From: Gemmatimonadota bacterium
GTDB taxonomy: Bacteria > Gemmatimonadota > Gemmatimonadetes > Longimicrobiales > Gaopeijiaceae
Assembly: GCA_022560615.1 (NCBI GenBank)
Contig: JADFSR010000002.1
Location: forward strand, 1-64,000
Direction of reading: 5' to 3'
DNA length: 64,000 nucleotides
Part shown: positions 48,061 to 56,619 of the stretch, one piece after another
Numbering within the stretch: the stretch's first letter is position 1
Layout: the number at the start of each line of letters is the position of its first letter
Program-made: the position numbers and the translations under genes
Notes under the pieces: model-generated
Databases searched by the model: none
Told to the model about the DNA's origin: nothing
What the model saw: only the letters and a program-made list of their open reading frames with translations

Positions 48061-48108
48061 TATCGTTCGATCGTTAGTACAATAGATCGGACTGTGTATC
48101 GTACGATA
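48061..48108. promoter_or_regulatory. Two PadR-type operators
   Basis: TATCGTACGATA (48097-48108) is a perfect 12-bp palindrome and TATCGTTCGATC (48061-48072) differs at two positions from its consensus. Their starts are 36 bp apart. Both lie 24-71 bp upstream of the padR start, as expected for autoregulation. Confidence 0.65.
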
Positions 48109-48148
48109 TAGCGTCCATACGATTCCGTCAATGGACATGCCTCCTCAC

Positions 48149-49048
48149 CTACCGGCTTTTCAGCTCTTCCAGCTCTTCCAACGTGCGCGGCCAATCGTCC
48201 CCCAGCAGGCGCGACATGCCCCGGTCAGCGAGCACCTTCCCTCCCGTTTGGCACGTCGCACAGTAGTTCGTCTCGCGATTGGCGTACTTGATGCGCTGGA
48301 TCAGTGACCCGCACACCGGGCACGGTTCACCGTACTTGCCGTGCGCGGCCATCGCGGGGTGGAACGCGGTGATCTTCTTCGGGAAGTCGTCTCCGAACTC
48401 AGCCCGTAGGCGCTCGGTCCACTCGGTGAGCGAGCTGCGCGTGACCTCGTAGAGCCGCTTCACTTCGGCGTCTGAGAGGTTTCTCGACAGCTGGAGCGGT
48501 GAGAGCTTCGCGAAGAGCAGAATCTCGTCCGAGTGCGCGTTGCCGATGCCGCTGAAGACGCGCGGATCGGTGAGCGCACCCTTGAGCGTCCGGTTCTCAC
48601 GCGTCAGCGCCTCGTGGAAGTCGGGCAACGACACCTGGAGCGCCTCGATTCCCCCCGGGTCGAGCTCGGCCAGCGCGTCCTCGCCCCTCACCACGTGCAG
48701 TGACGCGCGCTTCTTGCTCGCCTGTTCCGTGAACAGCACCGTGCCCTTCGGGAAGTCGAAAGCCCCGTGAGCTCGCTTCTTGGGTACCGACGCTCCAGGC
48801 TTGGCCCACTTGAAGCGACCGCTGATCATCAGGTGGAAGACGAGGAAGACCTCATCTTCCATTTGCCAGACGACGCGCTTCCCGATACGGCGGAGACCGG
48901 TGACCCGCATGCCCTCCGCAGCCGACAGGGGCGGGTCCCACGTGCGCAGAAGCGACGGGGAGCGTATGCGGATCCTCTCCAGCGGCTCGCCGAGGATCAC
49001 GCGCTCCAGTCCTTCGATGTACGCGTTGATTTCGGGGAGTTCGGGCAT
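48149..49048 (-). CDS. Formamidopyrimidine-DNA glycosylase family protein (Fpg/Nei)
   Basis: A 299-residue DNA repair glycosylase. The catalytic N-terminus PELPE follows Met (Pro2, Glu3). The helix-two-turn-helix reads FSGIGNAHSDEILLFAKLSP (about 172-191), and a C-terminal zinc finger has CPVCGSLIQRIKYANRETNY with CATCQ after it. Lys in the MISGRFKWAKPG region matches the conserved lysine. Fpg removes oxidised purines such as 8-oxoguanine and then cuts the strand. This variant is longer than E. coli Fpg (269) with an acidic tail. It lies 26 bp downstream of the LIC10091-like gene, on the same strand. Confidence 0.9.
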   Translation of the reverse strand: MPELPEINAYIEGLERVILGEPLERIRIRSPSLLRTWDPPLSAAEGMRVTGLRRIGKRVVWQMEDEVFLVFHLMISGRFKWAKPGASVPKKRAHGAFDFPKGTVLFTEQASKKRASLHVVRGEDALAELDPGGIEALQVSLPDFHEALTRENRTLKGALTDPRVFSGIGNAHSDEILLFAKLSPLQLSRNLSDAEVKRLYEVTRSSLTEWTERLRAEFGDDFPKKITAFHPAMAAHGKYGEPCPVCGSLIQRIKYANRETNYCATCQTGGKVLADRGMSRLLGDDWPRTLEELEELKSR

Positions 49049-49074
49049 ACGACGCTCTCGCCGGCGTGAGGCTG

Positions 49075-50274
49075 CTACCCTGCGACTCTCAGCTCGAGCA
49101 CCCCCCGGGTGACAGCGTCCCAGTAACTGGTGAAGCCTCCCCCGAGAAGGGTTGCGGCCGGCTGCAACGTCTGCGTGCTGTAGTAGCCGGGCACCATCGA
49201 GGGATGCCGGCCTCCCGCGTTCGGGAAATAGCTCCGGATGATCACCGCATCGTCCGCCACCGGCATCGACGCGAAGTTCGCTTCCCACTCGTCGAAAGTG
49301 CGGGCGCGCCACAGATAGAACTCGACGTTGGATGTGTAGAACGTCTCGAGCTCGACGCCCATCTCCCGCATGACGACACCCATCTCGCGCAAGGCGTGCG
49401 CACCGGCCAGGTCCCCCACGACGGGGATGATCTTGTTCGCGAGCTGAAGCTGGCGAATAACCTCATAGGCCTCGAGGCTCGAGAGATACGAAGCCTGGTC
49501 ACCGTCGATGTCGGTCTCGAGAACCAACTGACGGTACGTCGGATAGTACGGTTGTGACGCTCTCCCGTAGCTCGTGAAACGCAGTCCGAGACCCGCGCGA
49601 ACGAAGCTCGCATGGAAGCGCTCGATCGCTGCCAGGTCCTCAGCCGTCAGCGGTACGCCGAACGAGCGGACAGCGGCGGCGATCTCCTGGTACAACGCAT
49701 CGAGCCCGGCGTCGTCCGCACGCAGCCCGTCGATGTAGTCGACGATCTCGTCGATGCTTCGGTCCCGCCACGACGCAGCGTCGTCGGGCACGAAGCGCCC
49801 GTGCAGCCCGGCCAAAAACTCGACCCGCGTTGGAGCGCGCTCGATGAGCGCCTTCAACAGCAGATGGTGCAACATGTTGTCGCGCCGCACGTCCGTGATG
49901 AAGACGATATCCGGTCGCGCCTGCGCGATGTATGAGAAGTTCTGATCCGGCCCCACGCCGACGTAGGCGCCACCCTCGATCCCCGTTTGGGCGAGCGCGT
50001 CGATCACCTTGAGATACCCAGACTCGTTGGAGATGAGGTTGTCGGTGTCGAAGTAGCCGCCGGGCTCCGAGATCCGCTCGATGAGGGCTGCGAAGTCCGC
50101 GTCGGAGAGTGCCTGCTGGGGACGAATCGCAGCGCTGCTCGCCGGCTTCGCATCGCAGCCAGCTAGAGCGAGCGTCAGCAGCAGCAACGGCACTCGCCTG
50201 GCGCATGCGACCCGCCGGCGCCCGCCGTGCAGCCGAATAACGGCGGACCCGGTCGTTCGACCCTGTTCGCTCAC
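49075..50274 (-). CDS. LIC_10091-family lipoprotein, methyltransferase-like
   Basis: A 399-residue protein with a lipoprotein signal (VPLLLLTLALAGCDAKP, lipobox LAGC near residue 40). Conserved segments are ERISEPGGYFDTDNLISNES, GVGPDQNFSYIAQARPDIVF, DVRRDNMLHHLLLKALIERA and VVGDLAGAHALREMGVVMRE, the pattern of the Leptospira LIC10091 family, whose fold is like Rossmann methyltransferases but whose role is unknown. The long polar N-terminus before the signal suggests that the real start may be at an internal codon. It is followed by the fpg gene and preceded by the pseudopilin-like gene on the same strand. Confidence 0.78.
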   Translation of the reverse strand: MSEQGRTTGSAVIRLHGGRRRVACARRVPLLLLTLALAGCDAKPASSAAIRPQQALSDADFAALIERISEPGGYFDTDNLISNESGYLKVIDALAQTGIEGGAYVGVGPDQNFSYIAQARPDIVFITDVRRDNMLHHLLLKALIERAPTRVEFLAGLHGRFVPDDAASWRDRSIDEIVDYIDGLRADDAGLDALYQEIAAAVRSFGVPLTAEDLAAIERFHASFVRAGLGLRFTSYGRASQPYYPTYRQLVLETDIDGDQASYLSSLEAYEVIRQLQLANKIIPVVGDLAGAHALREMGVVMREMGVELETFYTSNVEFYLWRARTFDEWEANFASMPVADDAVIIRSYFPNAGGRHPSMVPGYYSTQTLQPAATLLGGGFTSYWDAVTRGVLELRVAG

Positions 50275-50292
50275 CTCGTCCCCCTGATCGTC

Positions 50293-50667
50293 TCAGCGCC
50301 CCCCAGGCAGCCGGCGCGTAACGGTGATGTCGTCCTCGGTCCCCTGCTCGCCGTCGCCCGCCGCCGAGCCTACAGTATAGTCGCGCCGTCCGACCTCGAG
50401 GTAGTAGACGTTGCCCCAGGGATCTTCGGGCACACCCGTATAGTCACGGCGCAACCAGCCCTCGAAATTCGCGGGGAATCCCTCGGCCTGGCCCAGTCGC
50501 ACATCGAGTTGGTCGGCCATGGCGTTCAACCGACCCGGAACCAGACGCGCGATGACATTGTCTATGATGGGCTTGTAGACGTCCTGCCGCAGCTTTGCGC
50601 GCGAGCTCGGCACAGCCATGGCAATTACCAGAGCGATGAACGCGAGAAGTAACACCTTCTTGATCAT
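50293..50667 (-). CDS. Pseudopilin (GspG) C-domain-like protein
   Basis: A 124-residue protein with one N-terminal helix (KKVLLLAFIALVIAMAV). The C-terminal half ends DPWGNVYYLE, DYTVGSAAGDGEQGTEDDI, which is the calcium-binding C-terminal loop of type II secretion pseudopilin GspG. The usual leader with the conserved Phe and Glu5 for prepilin processing is missing, so it is not a normal pilin; a signal-anchored periplasmic relative is more likely. The start overlaps the MFS stop (ATGA). No other secretion genes are near. Confidence 0.72.
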   Translation of the reverse strand: MIKKVLLLAFIALVIAMAVPSSRAKLRQDVYKPIIDNVIARLVPGRLNAMADQLDVRLGQAEGFPANFEGWLRRDYTGVPEDPWGNVYYLEVGRRDYTVGSAAGDGEQGTEDDITVTRRLPGGR

Positions 50668-52409
50668 GTCAGCTCCGAGTCGGCGATTGCGGCGGCTCGA
50701 TCGTGCGTGGTGCGAAGCGGGAGCTCAGGGATCCTCATGGCCAGTCCTCCACCGATAGCGATCATGATCGCGGTCAACCAATAGATGCGCTGAGTCGCTT
50801 CGCCGAAGGCGTCGCGTACCGACGCCCCGACCCGGACCGCAACGACCTCTCCCTCGGCTCTAATGGCGCGGGCTTCCCGCTCGGACTCAGATGAGGCGGC
50901 CCTGGCTTCGAAGCTTGCGAGAATGAGTGCGGGCAGCTCCGCGCCTCCCGTGGAGACGTACTCCCCAACCACGACAGCCCCGTTCGTCAATGGCCCAACC
51001 TCGTCTCCGATCTCGGCGAACGAGGAAGCGAGCGTCACACTGAGCACCGTTCCCATGATCGCAGCACCCACGGTCGCTCCCGTCTGCCGGAAGAACTGAG
51101 ACGCGCTCGTCGCCTGTCCGATAAGGCGGACGTCGGCGGCGTTTTGGATCGCGAGCGTGAAGAGAGGCATGCCGGGTCCCACACCTACACCGCACATCAC
51201 CATGTACAGAGTAATCTGCCAGTACGCGATGTCGGATTCCATGCCCGCGAGCAGAAGAGCTGCCACAAAGAACAGAACGGCACCGAGCACGATCTGCCTT
51301 CGGTACCCGACCTTGGCGACGATCTGACCAGCGAGCGTCGCGCTGAAGACGAGCCCCAACGAGAACGGGATCAGCGCCGCACCGGCCCGCGTGGCGGAGA
51401 CACCCAGCACGTTCACGAGAAACAGCGGGAGGAAGATCGTCACGGAGATGAACGATGCGCCAAAGAAGAAGGTGGACGCGTTCGCACGGCGAAAGACGGG
51501 GTCCTGGAAAAGACGCAGGTCGAGAATGGGCCCTGGCGAAGTCCGCGAGCGCCTGATGAAAAGCGCGAGCAGAACGCAGCCTCCGACGAACAGAGCGAGC
51601 GTGACCCACGACGCAAGAGCCGTCGGATCGGCACCGGGACTCACTCCCGGAAGCCAAGGGTAGCTGCGCTTGTCGATCTGCAGCGACAGGACGAGCGGAA
51701 TAAGTCCACCCAACAGCAGCGCTGCCCCGAGCAGGTCGGGACGCGCCTGTGCCACCGGCGGGTCGAGTCTGGGCATGCGTCTGATGATGAACCATGCGGC
51801 GACGCCTCCGAATGGCACGTTCACATAGAAGACCCAGCGCCATCCCTCGATGCCCGGTATCCAGCCACCCGCGTGGTCGGTGAGTAACCCGCCGATCAGA
51901 GGTCCGAGCACAGACGCGACGCCGAACACCGCGCCGACGAAGCCTTGGTACTTGCCGCGCTCGGCTGGGGTGAACAGGTCGGCGATCACGATGAACGTCA
52001 TCGCGAAGATGCCGCCGCCCCCTGCGCCCTGGATCCCCCGGAAGATGACGAGCTGGGTCATTCCGTTGCCGAGCAGCGGAAGGTCCCCGAACTCGCCGGC
52101 GAGGCCGCACAGGACCGAACCGAAGAGGAAGAGGCCTACCGCTCCGAGCGTGACGAACTTGCGCGGGTACGTGTCGGCGAGCTTGCCGTAGACGAGCGCG
52201 AGGGCGGTCGACATGAGCAGGTATGCGGTCGCGACCCAGGCGTACCGCTCCACACCCTCGAGATCCTCGACCATGCGCGGCAGCGCGGTCGCAACGATGG
52301 TCTGATCGAGCGCCGCCAGGAATAGCGCCAGGAGAATCGACAGATAGATCACCGTACGGTCGCGGTCCGAGACCGGCGCCTGCACGGGAGCTGGAGGAGC
52401 TATCGTCAT
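50664..52409 (-). CDS. DHA2-family MFS drug exporter (14 helices)
   Basis: A 581-residue inner-membrane exporter of the EmrB/QacA type, with 14 predicted helices. The family signature LALFLAALDQTIVATALPRM is at the start (about 27-46), followed by WVATAYLLMSTALALVYGKL and the motif LADTYPRKFV (motif A form), and motif C GVASVLGPLIGGLL. The C-terminal part has a long loop (about 495-545) and a final helix. It uses the proton gradient to export drugs or lipophilic compounds. It stands at the start of a small operon with the pseudopilin-like gene and is divergent from yjbQ. Confidence 0.9.
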   Translation of the reverse strand: MTIAPPAPVQAPVSDRDRTVIYLSILLALFLAALDQTIVATALPRMVEDLEGVERYAWVATAYLLMSTALALVYGKLADTYPRKFVTLGAVGLFLFGSVLCGLAGEFGDLPLLGNGMTQLVIFRGIQGAGGGGIFAMTFIVIADLFTPAERGKYQGFVGAVFGVASVLGPLIGGLLTDHAGGWIPGIEGWRWVFYVNVPFGGVAAWFIIRRMPRLDPPVAQARPDLLGAALLLGGLIPLVLSLQIDKRSYPWLPGVSPGADPTALASWVTLALFVGGCVLLALFIRRSRTSPGPILDLRLFQDPVFRRANASTFFFGASFISVTIFLPLFLVNVLGVSATRAGAALIPFSLGLVFSATLAGQIVAKVGYRRQIVLGAVLFFVAALLLAGMESDIAYWQITLYMVMCGVGVGPGMPLFTLAIQNAADVRLIGQATSASQFFRQTGATVGAAIMGTVLSVTLASSFAEIGDEVGPLTNGAVVVGEYVSTGGAELPALILASFEARAASSESEREARAIRAEGEVVAVRVGASVRDAFGEATQRIYWLTAIMIAIGGGLAMRIPELPLRTTHDRAAAIADSELT

Positions 52410-52496
52410 GGGCCGGTAAGTCTAGCGCACCCGTCGACCCGAGGCTGGACGCGAGCCATGTTGAGCATCCATGCCGTAACCGAAAGGAGAAATGCG

Positions 52497-52925
52497 GTGA
52501 TCGTCGAGAACAGAACCATCGAATGCCGCACTCGCGGCGACGACCACATCGTCGATCTCACGGGTCAGGTCCAGGCCGCCGTGGGCGAAACCGGCGTCAG
52601 CCGGGGACAGGCGGCCCTACTCGTGGAAGGCTCTACGGCGTCGCTTACCACGCTCGAGTTCGAACCCGGCCTGGTGAACCACGACATCCGTGCGGCGCTC
52701 GAGGGCGTCGCACCGCGGAACGCACGGTACGAGCACGAGGAGACGTGGCATGACGACAACGGACACAGCCACGTCCGTGCGTCGCTGGTAGGACCCTCCT
52801 TGGCGCTGCCGATCGTGGACGGCAGAGTGCCACTGGGGACCTGGCAGCAGATCGTGCTCATCGATTCGGACACGCGTCCCAGAAGCCGGACCGTTCACCT
52901 GAGCATCGTGGGCGTGGAGGACTGA
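52497..52925 (+). CDS. YjbQ-family protein (secondary thiamine-phosphate synthase, UPF0047)
   Basis: A 142-residue member of the UPF0047/YjbQ family. Core segments are IVDLTGQVQAAVGETGVSRG, GQAALLVEGSTASLTTLEFE, EETWHDDNGHSHVRASLVGP (the metal-binding HxH pattern) and PLGTWQQIVLIDSDTRPRSR. E. coli YjbQ has weak thiamine-phosphate synthase activity, but the real role is unclear. The start is GTG at 52497: AAAGGAG lies 7 nt before it, and it begins at the expected N-terminus; an upstream ATG frame adds a non-conserved leader. Confidence 0.85.
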   Translation: MIVENRTIECRTRGDDHIVDLTGQVQAAVGETGVSRGQAALLVEGSTASLTTLEFEPGLVNHDIRAALEGVAPRNARYEHEETWHDDNGHSHVRASLVGPSLALPIVDGRVPLGTWQQIVLIDSDTRPRSRTVHLSIVGVED

Positions 52926-52991
52926 ACGAGCTGCACGCCCACAGCCGTAGACGCCGCTCACGTGAGGGACCCCGGCGTTACCGAGTGAGAG

Positions 52992-53750
52992 TCAGCGCGC
53001 GAGCAGGAAGCCCGTCACCGCCTCGAGCCAGGCGTCCGGTCGCTCGAGATGCACTGCGTGCCCCGCGCCCGCGACCACCAACAAGCGCGCGTCCGGGAGT
53101 GCCGCGGCCATGCGCTCGCCCGTCGACACGAACTTGCGGTCGAGCGTACCGACGAGGACCAGCGTCGGCACGTGGATGCCGGGCAGAGCGTCCCACAGTG
53201 AAGGAAGCGCGCCGGTGCCCAAACCGCGGAGCGCGCCCGCGAGGCCCTCCACCGAGTTTTGGAGCCGTTCCGCACGCAGGCGCGAGCGCACGGCCTCGTC
53301 CACGCCGCTCTGTGTCTCGAAGAGCGGCAAGCGTTCCCAACGATCGATGAACGCCTCGACACCGTCGAGCTCGATCGAGCGCGCGAGATCGTCGTCCGAC
53401 TCCCGGCGCAGGCGACGCTCGACCTGGGTCTCGAGTCCGGGTGACGCGGACTCGAGCACGAGGCGCCGCACAGCGTCAGGGCGCCGCGCGGCAAAGTGCA
53501 ACGCGAGCCGCCCTCCCATCGAGTAGCCGACGAGGCCTGCCGGCCAATGTCCCGCGTCCTCCACCGCGGACAGCGCGGAGTCGAGCGAGAAGTGCCTCGC
53601 ATGCCGAGCCGCCACGTTGCGACCATGACCCGGCAGATCGAGCAAGACCGGTGGACAACCCGCCGACGCGAGCCCGTCCACCAGGTGCTCGCCCCAGGAG
53701 TAAGACGACCCTGTGAAGCCGTGCACAAGTACCGGGTAGCACGTCGCCAT
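52992..53750 (-). CDS. menH: Alpha/beta hydrolase, MenH-like (SHCHC synthase)
   Basis: A 252-residue alpha/beta hydrolase. The oxyanion region is VLVHGFTGSSYSWGEHL (8-24), DLPGHGRN follows, the nucleophile elbow is GYSMGGRLALHFAARRPD (Ser about 82), the acid is in LVGTLDRKFV and the histidine in GAGHAVHLERPDAW. HGFTGS with GYSMGGRLA is typical of MenH, the 2-succinyl-6-hydroxy-cyclohexadiene carboxylate synthase of menaquinone synthesis. No other men genes are in the window, so a general hydrolase is the alternative. ATG at 53750; the GHMP kinase-like gene lies 10 bp upstream on the same strand. Confidence 0.82.
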   Translation of the reverse strand: MATCYPVLVHGFTGSSYSWGEHLVDGLASAGCPPVLLDLPGHGRNVAARHARHFSLDSALSAVEDAGHWPAGLVGYSMGGRLALHFAARRPDAVRRLVLESASPGLETQVERRLRRESDDDLARSIELDGVEAFIDRWERLPLFETQSGVDEAVRSRLRAERLQNSVEGLAGALRGLGTGALPSLWDALPGIHVPTLVLVGTLDRKFVSTGERMAAALPDARLLVVAGAGHAVHLERPDAWLEAVTGFLLAR

Positions 53751-53760
53751 CACCGCCCCC

Positions 53761-54891
53761 TCAACAGTGCTCGAATCGGTGGCCACGCTCGAGCAGAGCG
53801 AACTCGATCTCGCGGAGGCCCGCGGGCAGACCGTCACGAACAGCCGAGAGAACCGCGGGATCGGCGGTAACGACGAGGCAGCTCCCTCCGCCTCCGGCAC
53901 CCAGGGGGAAAGCTTCCCCACCAGCTACCCGCACGAAGTCGGCGAGCGCGTCGGCCCCGGCCATGTACGCCGGCACGAGTCGCTCTCGGATCTCCCGAAA
54001 GCCGCGTAGGCTCTCGCAAACCCGCGCCCAATCGGTGGTGCGCAGCCCCTCGCGGTATTCGTACGTCCAGCCGGGCAGGCGCGTCAGCGCGGGGAACGCA
54101 TCCTCGCGTCGGAGCGTGTCCGCCCACTCCTGGTTCACGGTCGCGCTGAAGCGAGTCATGCCGGTGTGCACGATCATCATGTGCGCGCGGACATCCTGGT
54201 AGGCTTCGGGGCCCAAGAGCTCGTACTGCAGCGAGGTTCCGAGTCCCTGTCGTGGCTCGCCGGGCATGCCCCACGGCAACCAGACGTAGTCGCGCACGCC
54301 ACCCCAGACGACGTTGGACTGTTCTTGAGTGCCCGTGAGGGAATTGCCCAGGTCGTTCTCGAGACGCGCCGCGAGAGCGACGACCTGATACCCGTCCATG
54401 GGGTCGCCCGCGAGTCGGTTCGCGAGCAGACAGACCGCGGTCATTGCGGTCGCCGACCCGCCCAATCCCGCCGAGAGCAACCCCGGCCTCAGGCTCTCCA
54501 GTTCGAACGCGGCACCGCTCAGGCCGAAGGCGTCGAGCGCCTTCAGAAGCCAGTTGTCCTTGTGGGCCGCGATCAGTCCGGCGTCACCGCTGACCTCGGT
54601 CGCATGCTCGGCGGACCGGACACAGAGGCGGCCGGGTTCGAAGGCTCGAGCGACCACCCGAGTCCCGGTGTCGATGGTGAGGCAGACGGTACGAGGAAGT
54701 CTTCGGGTCCAAGCCGCGCTCTCGTCCACGTACGGATCGCCGGGCCAATCGGGAGCGGACCAGAGCGCCTGTTGGAACTCGCGCATGTCCAGCGTCGCGC
54801 CCGGTCCGTCAATACGGTGGTGCGCAACGATGGCCGGCACTTCGCCGGCCACTTCGGCGGCGCGCAGCCGCTCTGATACGTCGATGGACAT
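53761..54891 (-). CDS. GHMP-superfamily sugar kinase-like protein
   Basis: A 376-residue protein of the galactokinase / homoserine kinase / mevalonate kinase superfamily. The ATP-binding loop is PGLLSAGLGGSATAMTAVCL (about 134-153), and the C-terminal GHMP motif is PLGAGGGGSCLVVTADP (about 333-349). The middle has ALAARLENDLGNSLTGTQEQ and a long insert. This pattern is near the D-glycero-D-manno-heptose 7-phosphate kinase / fucokinase-like group, where GTQEQ(D) is characteristic. The phosphorylated substrate is unknown. It may be co-transcribed with the menH-like gene, 10 bp downstream. Confidence 0.78.
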   Translation of the reverse strand: MSIDVSERLRAAEVAGEVPAIVAHHRIDGPGATLDMREFQQALWSAPDWPGDPYVDESAAWTRRLPRTVCLTIDTGTRVVARAFEPGRLCVRSAEHATEVSGDAGLIAAHKDNWLLKALDAFGLSGAAFELESLRPGLLSAGLGGSATAMTAVCLLANRLAGDPMDGYQVVALAARLENDLGNSLTGTQEQSNVVWGGVRDYVWLPWGMPGEPRQGLGTSLQYELLGPEAYQDVRAHMMIVHTGMTRFSATVNQEWADTLRREDAFPALTRLPGWTYEYREGLRTTDWARVCESLRGFREIRERLVPAYMAGADALADFVRVAGGEAFPLGAGGGGSCLVVTADPAVLSAVRDGLPAGLREIEFALLERGHRFEHC

Positions 54892-54970
54892 GACTCGCGC
54901 CCTAGCGCATCACCCCGCGCATGGATACTCCTTCGATCTTCTCAGCAACCCTCTCAAGGAGGACTCCGGC

Positions 54971-55234
54971 ATGGCCACCGTATTCATCCGTCACCCCGTG
55001 GCCGACTTCGATACTTGGCGACCGCATTACGATGCGGACGCTCACCGCCGTGACGAAGCGGGGCTCACCGAAATAGGCGTCTTCCAGGACGCGTCGGATC
55101 CGAATTCGGTACTGCTCGTGTGGAGCACGGACAACGTCGACGGGGTCGAGGCCATGCTAGCCGACGAGGGCCTGAAGCAGAAGATGCAGGACGCAGGTGT
55201 GTTGGCACCGCCGGAGGTCTGGATCGCCGACTAG
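54971..55234 (+). CDS. Small dimeric alpha/beta-barrel protein (ABM-like)
   Basis: An 87-residue protein with the ferredoxin-like dimeric fold of antibiotic-biosynthesis monooxygenases: ATVFIRHPVADFDTWRPHYD at the start, then TEIGVFQDASDPNSVLLVWS, DGVEAMLADEGLKQKMQDAG and a final VLAPPEVWIAD. No cofactor residues are evident. AAGGAGG lies 9 nt before ATG 54971. Its stop codon TAG lies inside the left arm of the 308-bp inverted-repeat element that follows, so the element sits right at the gene end. The role is unknown. Confidence 0.78.
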   Translation: MATVFIRHPVADFDTWRPHYDADAHRRDEAGLTEIGVFQDASDPNSVLLVWSTDNVDGVEAMLADEGLKQKMQDAGVLAPPEVWIAD

Positions 55235-55538
55235 AAGGGTGATCGGAAAGGGGGGCGGGCCGCGTTGGAGTGCCACGGCCCCATATCCTAGGCGGAGGGG
55301 CGAAGGCGTAGCCGTAGCTCCTCCGAGGCGCTCCAACGACGGAGATGGGGCCGTGCCACCCCAACCCACAGAGGTGTAAGATCATATCAACCATGATGTT
55401 GGGCACATGGCGGTTGCGCGGTTGATCCTGCGTCTCTCCTCGTCGCCGTAGCTCGGCTACGACTCCTCGTCGTTCCTTGCCTGAACGCGCGCAAGCACCA
55501 TGTGCGCGGCCCACCCCCCTTTCCGATCACCCTTCTAG
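55231..55538. repeat. 308-bp element with 34-bp inverted ends (MITE-like)
   Basis: The arms 55231-55264 and 55505-55538 are inverted copies with one mismatch in 34; both ends read CTAGAAGGGTGATCGGAAAG inward. Inside is a second, imperfect inverted pair (GTTGG.GTG.CACGGCCCCAT at about 55265 and 55358) and GTAGC..GCTAC hairpins near 55305 and 55448. No coding potential is evident. The arms and a CTAG at both ends fit a non-autonomous transposon, although a transcript would also fold strongly. The gap 55235-55653 holds only this and a plain flank. Confidence 0.75.
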
Positions 55539-55653
55539 GCGCCGGCGGAGGCGTGTCTGCAAACGGACCGAGCAGGCCCGGCGAGGCTGAACGATTCCCG
55601 CCGGGCCTGGTCGTATCTGGGTCAGCAGCCCGTGGCAGAAGTACAGTGGGCTG

Positions 55654-56091
55654 CTAGATGCGCTGGTGGTCCGCGCGCCAGTTCTTCACGGCCTGCTTGA
55701 TCGCCTTCCGGTTCGAGATGCCCTCGTCGAGTACGCGGCGCGCGAGGTCCGGCAGCTCTTCGTCCGGAGCAAACCGCAACCCGACGAGCTGATCGGTCGT
55801 GAAATCACCCACGCGGTTCTGCAGCTCTTCAGGAAGCAGCCGCTGCAGGCGCATGCGCTCCTCGAGGCGGATCACCCGGTCCTGAACCCCGAGCGGGAAT
55901 AGTCTCGCGAAGAATGCCACGACCACCACGCCGAACGCGAAGACCACGAGCATGAGCGCGTTCACGCTGAAGTCCGTCACGGCTTGGTAGGCGAACCACA
56001 GCGTGGGGACCATGAGCATCCCGAAGGCGGCGCCGTGGTACGCGGGTACCATTTTGCCGTGGTTCTCGAAGTTCTGCGCAGGTTCGCTCAT
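55654..56091 (-). CDS. DUF6526-like two-helix membrane protein
   Basis: A 145-residue protein with two membrane helices (about 22-40 and 45-66: MLMVPTLWFAYQAVTDFSV, ALMLVVFAFGVVVVAFFARL) and a cytoplasmic C-terminal part beginning VQDRVIRLEERMRLQRLLPE and containing LVGLRFAPDEELPDLARRVL. This two-helix plus helical-tail form, starting NFENHGKMVPAYHG, is that of the DUF6526 family, of unknown role. The ATG at 56091 is chosen at the conserved start. An HNH-like gene lies 7 bp upstream on the same strand and is likely co-transcribed. Confidence 0.8.
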   Translation of the reverse strand: MSEPAQNFENHGKMVPAYHGAAFGMLMVPTLWFAYQAVTDFSVNALMLVVFAFGVVVVAFFARLFPLGVQDRVIRLEERMRLQRLLPEELQNRVGDFTTDQLVGLRFAPDEELPDLARRVLDEGISNRKAIKQAVKNWRADHQRI

Positions 56092-56098
56092 TGGATCC

Positions 56099-56320
56099 TC
56101 AACCGTAGTTGTTCTTGAAGCAATCCAGGCACCACGCCTCGAGATTCCAAAGCGCGGCCCCAGCCGATTCCGTCCTGTAGTAGATCTTCCACTGCCTCGC
56201 GCGCAAGCCGCGCGGGCACCGAGCTCCCTCGCGGTGATGGCGGCACTGCCCACTCACGCACTCGCACCGGCGCCGTGCCCTCTCGAGAATCTCGGCGCGC
56301 ATCTTATCGGTGATTTCCAT
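56099..56320 (-). CDS. Small Cys/His-rich HNH-like protein
   Basis: A 73-residue protein: ITDKMRAEILERARRRCECV, then SGQCRHHREGARCPRGL, and at the end NLEAWCLDCFKNNYG. The RCEC...C.HH...C and WC.DC arrangement matches short HNH-nuclease-type zinc proteins, with the second His of HH as the possible catalytic residue; the final H-N-H histidine is replaced by Asn (FKNN). It may be a structural zinc protein or inactive nuclease. It lies 7 bp before the DUF6526-like gene. Confidence 0.65.
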   Translation of the reverse strand: MEITDKMRAEILERARRRCECVSGQCRHHREGARCPRGLRARQWKIYYRTESAGAALWNLEAWCLDCFKNNYG

Positions 56321-56619
56321 TTTCGACCCATTGGGGGGGATCGCTCGTTCGGCAGGCTAATCGGGCACGCGGAAACTGTTTTTGCAAGATCTAATGATCC
56401 GGTTCTCGTCTACCGCGCGATAGTGAAGAGGCGCCGCCGTGCCATGGGCGAACTGTTCGAGCAGGTGCTCACCGAGGTGCGGGCGTGTCTAGTCGACGAG
56501 GCGCTGCCCGCCGGAGACGACCCGGTAGGCTAATCTTGCGCGCGTCCCATCTTCGGTGTTTATTCGGTGCCCCTGATCGATTCCGATGAAGACTCACACA
56601 AGAACGGAAGAGGACAACG
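56321..56619. other. Intergenic stretch without a supported gene
   Basis: A 299-bp gap. A 29-codon plus-strand frame from ATG 56442 (MGELFEQVLTEVRACLVDEA, ending GDDPVG) is open, but there is no ribosome site or conserved feature. The start of the DinB-like gene has AGAGGA near 56604. Confidence 0.4.

Noticed and set aside
56442-56533. 29-codon frame as a gene
   Set aside because: No ribosome site, no conserved feature, and length expected by chance in GC-rich DNA.
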